A stretch of DNA of 64,000 nucleotides from Celeribacter baekdonensis (GTDB lineage: Bacteria; Pseudomonadota; Alphaproteobacteria; Rhodobacterales; Rhodobacteraceae): assembly GCF_900102315.1 (NCBI RefSeq), contig NZ_FNBL01000002.1, forward strand, positions 1 through 64,000, written 5' to 3'. A program made the position numbers and the translations under genes. The number at the start of each line of letters is the position of its first letter. Position 1 is the first letter of the stretch. A model generated the notes under the pieces. That model had not been told where the DNA came from, ran no database searches, and saw only the letters and a program-made list of their open reading frames with translations. Shown piece after piece: positions 61,950 to 64,000 of this stretch.

Positions 61950-62461
61950 AACAACAGATTCACCTCTCACGCAGACAGTTCGGCTGTCTTGCCCTCGCAA
62001 CCACTGCCCTGCCGCGCGTGGCTCTCGCCATGCCGTTTCAGGAACTCACCTGGGAGGAGCTGATCCCGCCCGGCGTGCCCTATTCCGAGATCATCGGCGA
62101 AGGCGCTCTTGATGAGGAAAACGACACGTGGAACCCGATCTTTGATGAGAACGCGACCAAGTTGAACACGGCACTGGATGGCGCGTCGGTCAAATTGCCC
62201 GGCTACATCATTCCGATGCAGATCGAAGCCGAGGGCGTGAGCGCATTTATCCTGGTGCCCTATACCGGGGCCTGCATTCATGTGCCGCCGCCACCGCCAA
62301 ATCAGTTGGTCTATGTGACCACACAAACGCCTTGGCCATCAAACAAGCTGTGGGATGCGATATGGGTCTATGGCCGCCTGAAAGCGCGGTTGCAATCGAC
62401 GGAGATCGCCGAGATTGGCTATGAGATCGTGGCGAGCAAGATCGAGATCTACGACTGGTAG
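61946..62461 (+). CDS. DUF3299 family secreted protein
   Basis: 171 residues beginning with a Tat-like signal (LSRRQFGCLALATTALPRV). The mature part shows ELTWEELIPPGVPYSEIIG, VKLPGYIIPMQIEAEGVSAFILVPYTGACIHVPPPPPNQLVYV (in parts) and IWVYGRLKARLQSTEIAEIGYEI, which match DUF3299. Members occur with ZrgA-type ABC loci; a metal-binding or lipoprotein role is assumed. The Cys and His in GACIHVPPPPPN could bind metal. It overlaps the permease gene by four bases and ends the forward operon. Confidence 0.86.
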   Translation: MKQQIHLSRRQFGCLALATTALPRVALAMPFQELTWEELIPPGVPYSEIIGEGALDEENDTWNPIFDENATKLNTALDGASVKLPGYIIPMQIEAEGVSAFILVPYTGACIHVPPPPPNQLVYVTTQTPWPSNKLWDAIWVYGRLKARLQSTEIAEIGYEIVASKIEIYDW

Positions 62462-62497
62462 CGGCCTGCCTCGCGTGACAGATCAAAAGGGTGCGCG

Positions 62498-63280
62498 TCA
62501 GCCTTTGCTCTCAAACCGAACGACAAGTTTGATCGGCTTTCCCGTCGGTGTCGGGGCAAACGGGCCGGCGCGTTGCACCTGTACAAGGGCAACTTTGTCG
62601 ATCTCGGCATGACCCGAACTTTGCACAATCGCCACGTTTGAAATCGCGCCCGAGGCGGTGATGGTCAGTCCGACCATCGCCTTGCCCCGCGCGCCCGCAG
62701 AGCGTTTTGGCACCCGCGCGATCTTGCGCAAAATCTGGCTTTGATAGGACCGAACGGCCCCGTCTCCGGCGTCCGCTGCCGCGGGTTTGGCGGTTTTTTG
62801 CGATCCCTGTGCGTTTGTGCCACCCGGCGTCGCCGCCAACGCGCCTTTTTTTGCGTTTGTTTCGGCATTGCCGGATTTCGACGGCGGTTGTGTTGTCGGT
62901 TTTGGGGGTTTCTTGACCTCTGGCGGCGCGAGTTTTGGCGGCGGTGTGTGTGCCACAATGCGCTCCTGTGGTGCCTTGGCCGTCACGCGCGGGCTGTCGG
63001 GCACAAGCGCCTTGGGTGGGACGGGGGCTTCGGTCGGGGTGCGCATATCTAGGGGCGGGACCTCAGGCGTTTGAGCCGTGGAAACAGGCGGTGTTTCCAT
63101 CGGGACCACCGGGTGCACGGAGCCTGCAACCAAGTCTTCGAACCCCAATCCGAGCGCCACCTCACCCGCCACCACACCCCCGTCCAAGACGGGTGCTGGG
63201 GCGGCGGGCATCCATCCGGCGGCAAAGACATGCGCCCCGGCTGAGACACAGAGCGCACCCAGGAACCAAGCGTTTCTCAT
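62498..63280 (-). CDS. tonB: Energy transducer TonB
   Basis: 260 residues. An N-terminal signal-anchor is followed by a long proline-, lysine- and threonine-rich periplasmic linker (about residues 60-160) and the TonB C-terminal domain with SYQSQILRKIARVPK, GKAMVGLTITASGAISNVAIVQSSGHAEID and the end VVRFES. TonB links the proton motive force to outer-membrane receptors. It is coupled to exbD upstream (four-base overlap). It can serve the BtuB-like receptor 11 kb away. The zinc-type operon converges with it. Confidence 0.9.
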   Translation of the reverse strand: MRNAWFLGALCVSAGAHVFAAGWMPAAPAPVLDGGVVAGEVALGLGFEDLVAGSVHPVVPMETPPVSTAQTPEVPPLDMRTPTEAPVPPKALVPDSPRVTAKAPQERIVAHTPPPKLAPPEVKKPPKPTTQPPSKSGNAETNAKKGALAATPGGTNAQGSQKTAKPAAADAGDGAVRSYQSQILRKIARVPKRSAGARGKAMVGLTITASGAISNVAIVQSSGHAEIDKVALVQVQRAGPFAPTPTGKPIKLVVRFESKG

Positions 63281-63678
63281 GGCAAGGCCCTTTCTGTCAT
63301 CACCCGGACATGCGTACCGCTCCCCGCGATGGCGATCTCGCGCGCCAATGCCACCAACGTCTGCGCGGGCACGCGGGCGTCGGGTAAAATGCGCAAGGCG
63401 TCAGCGGGCGCGGATGTGTCGGCGGTGGTTGTCGTCACAAAAGCCTCGACCGTCGTCACATCCCCGCGCCACATCAATGTGCCGTCTTGCATCAGCACCA
63501 AGGCATCGGGCGGGGGCACCACATCGGGATCATCGGTGCGCACCAATGTGACCTCTGAGGGCAGGGGGCGGGCGACCTGCGCGGCCACAAGGAAAAAGAT
63601 CAGCATCAAAAACACGACATTGATCAGCGGCAATGTCGGCTCTGTGCGGGAGGTGCGGCGGGTGGAAAGGCGACGCAT
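63277..63678 (-). CDS. exbD: ExbD-family biopolymer transport protein
   Basis: 133 residues. The single N-terminal helix has the ExbD pattern with the proton-carrying Asp region around TLPLINVVFLMLIFFLVAAQ, and the periplasmic part ends with a short beta domain. Compared with ExbD consensus (xPLIDV), the expected Asp is Asn in PLINV, so proton transfer by this copy is uncertain. A second ExbD-like gene lies immediately upstream. Confidence 0.82.
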   Translation of the reverse strand: MRRLSTRRTSRTEPTLPLINVVFLMLIFFLVAAQVARPLPSEVTLVRTDDPDVVPPPDALVLMQDGTLMWRGDVTTVEAFVTTTTADTSAPADALRILPDARVPAQTLVALAREIAIAGSGTHVRVMTERALP

Positions 63679-63681
63679 GGT

Positions 63682-64000
63682 TCACTCCAGAACGGCAAAT
63701 CTTGTGTTGGGCAAGGCGCTCAACACTTGGACCACTTCGACAAACCCCTGGGCATTGGCGTCTTTTGACACCGACAACAACAGGCGGGCGTGGCCGTCGC
63801 GGCGAAACGGGTCCACGGCGGCAGCGACATCGGCCAGTGCCGATCTGTGGCCATTGATCAAGACACCGTCAGCATCAAGTCGGGCAAAGACCACCGGGGT
63901 GTCGTCAAAATCGGGGGACGCCGCGCCACCGGAGACCGTCAATTCCACCTCGCCAAATTTTGAAAATGTCGAAGACAGCATGAAGAACAACAGCAAGAGA
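63682..64000 (-). CDS. Second ExbD-like protein, 5' end outside the window
   Basis: About 105 residues are visible. They begin in the transmembrane helix (LLLFFMLSSTF) and continue with VELTVSGG and a periplasmic domain ending NTRFAVLE, as in ExbD. The start and the helix Asp lie beyond the right edge. It is followed three bases later by the ATG of the next exbD. ExbB is probably also outside the window. Confidence 0.8.
   Translation of the reverse strand, partial: LLLLFFMLSSTFSKFGEVELTVSGGAASPDFDDTPVVFARLDADGVLINGHRSALADVAAAVDPFRRDGHARLLLSVSKDANAQGFVEVVQVLSALPNTRFAVLE

Noticed and set aside
1-64000. tRNA, rRNA, insertion sequences or prophage
   Set aside because: I looked for transposase, integrase and phage structural signatures and for tRNA-like cloverleaf ends and found none I could support.

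Overview
The window is a GC-rich chromosomal segment of an alphaproteobacterium, most probably a marine member of Rhodobacterales (Roseobacter group). Signs of this are the ctaC-ctaB-small ORF-ctaG-ctaE-surf1 gene order, the Flp-type pilin with a VTVDW motif, a DUF6525 protein, CbiZ-type cobamide salvage and an FNR-type box. I see no rRNA, tRNA, CRISPR array, insertion sequence or prophage. Gene density is high. Most of the window is core metabolism; accessory character is concentrated in about 37.7-44 kb and 49.7-64 kb.

Layout. 0-10 kb: a cut Flp pilin; a lytic transglycosylase; a three-gene module resembling DprE1/DprE2 (2-epimerisation of a lipid-linked sugar) with a flippase-like membrane protein; succinyl-CoA:3-ketoacid CoA-transferase (scoAB); topA; dprA. 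10-20 kb: tldD; the aa3 cytochrome c oxidase operon preceded by a perfect FNR-type box; thrC; an M16 peptidase; an acetyltransferase. 20-30 kb: an FAD-linked D-2-hydroxyacid dehydrogenase, apt, a LysE exporter, methylthioadenosine phosphorylase, a transglutaminase-like protein, map, a flavin reductase, an EcsC protein and ptsP. 30-37.5 kb: lysC, a short-chain dehydrogenase, DUF1178, Nudix, waaA and a large PLP amino-acid decarboxylase. 37.7-44 kb: a secreted VWA protein with a secreted partner, a LuxR-type solo, and a FadR-type regulator next to a DUF1028 protein. 44-49.5 kb: a dipeptide/oligopeptide ABC importer in which one permease is fused to one ATPase.

49.7-55.1 kb is a cobalamin operon: a B12 riboswitch followed by a TonB-dependent receptor, BtuF-, BtuC- and BtuD-like proteins and CbiZ, each overlapping the next. 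Together they import and remodel cobamides. After an unrecognised membrane-anchored protein on the other strand and an AT-richer spacer with two Zur-like palindromes, 56.8-64 kb holds a probable zinc-acquisition locus. It comprises a thioredoxin-reductase-like flavoprotein, a COG0523 GTPase, DUF6525, a His-rich ZrgA/DUF2796 protein, a MacB/LolD-like ATPase with an FtsX-like permease and a DUF3299 protein. Convergent to these lie tonB and two exbD genes. The zinc locus is the best candidate for an under-described system. The DprE1/DprE2-like module and a family of hairpins with conserved flanks are also worth attention.
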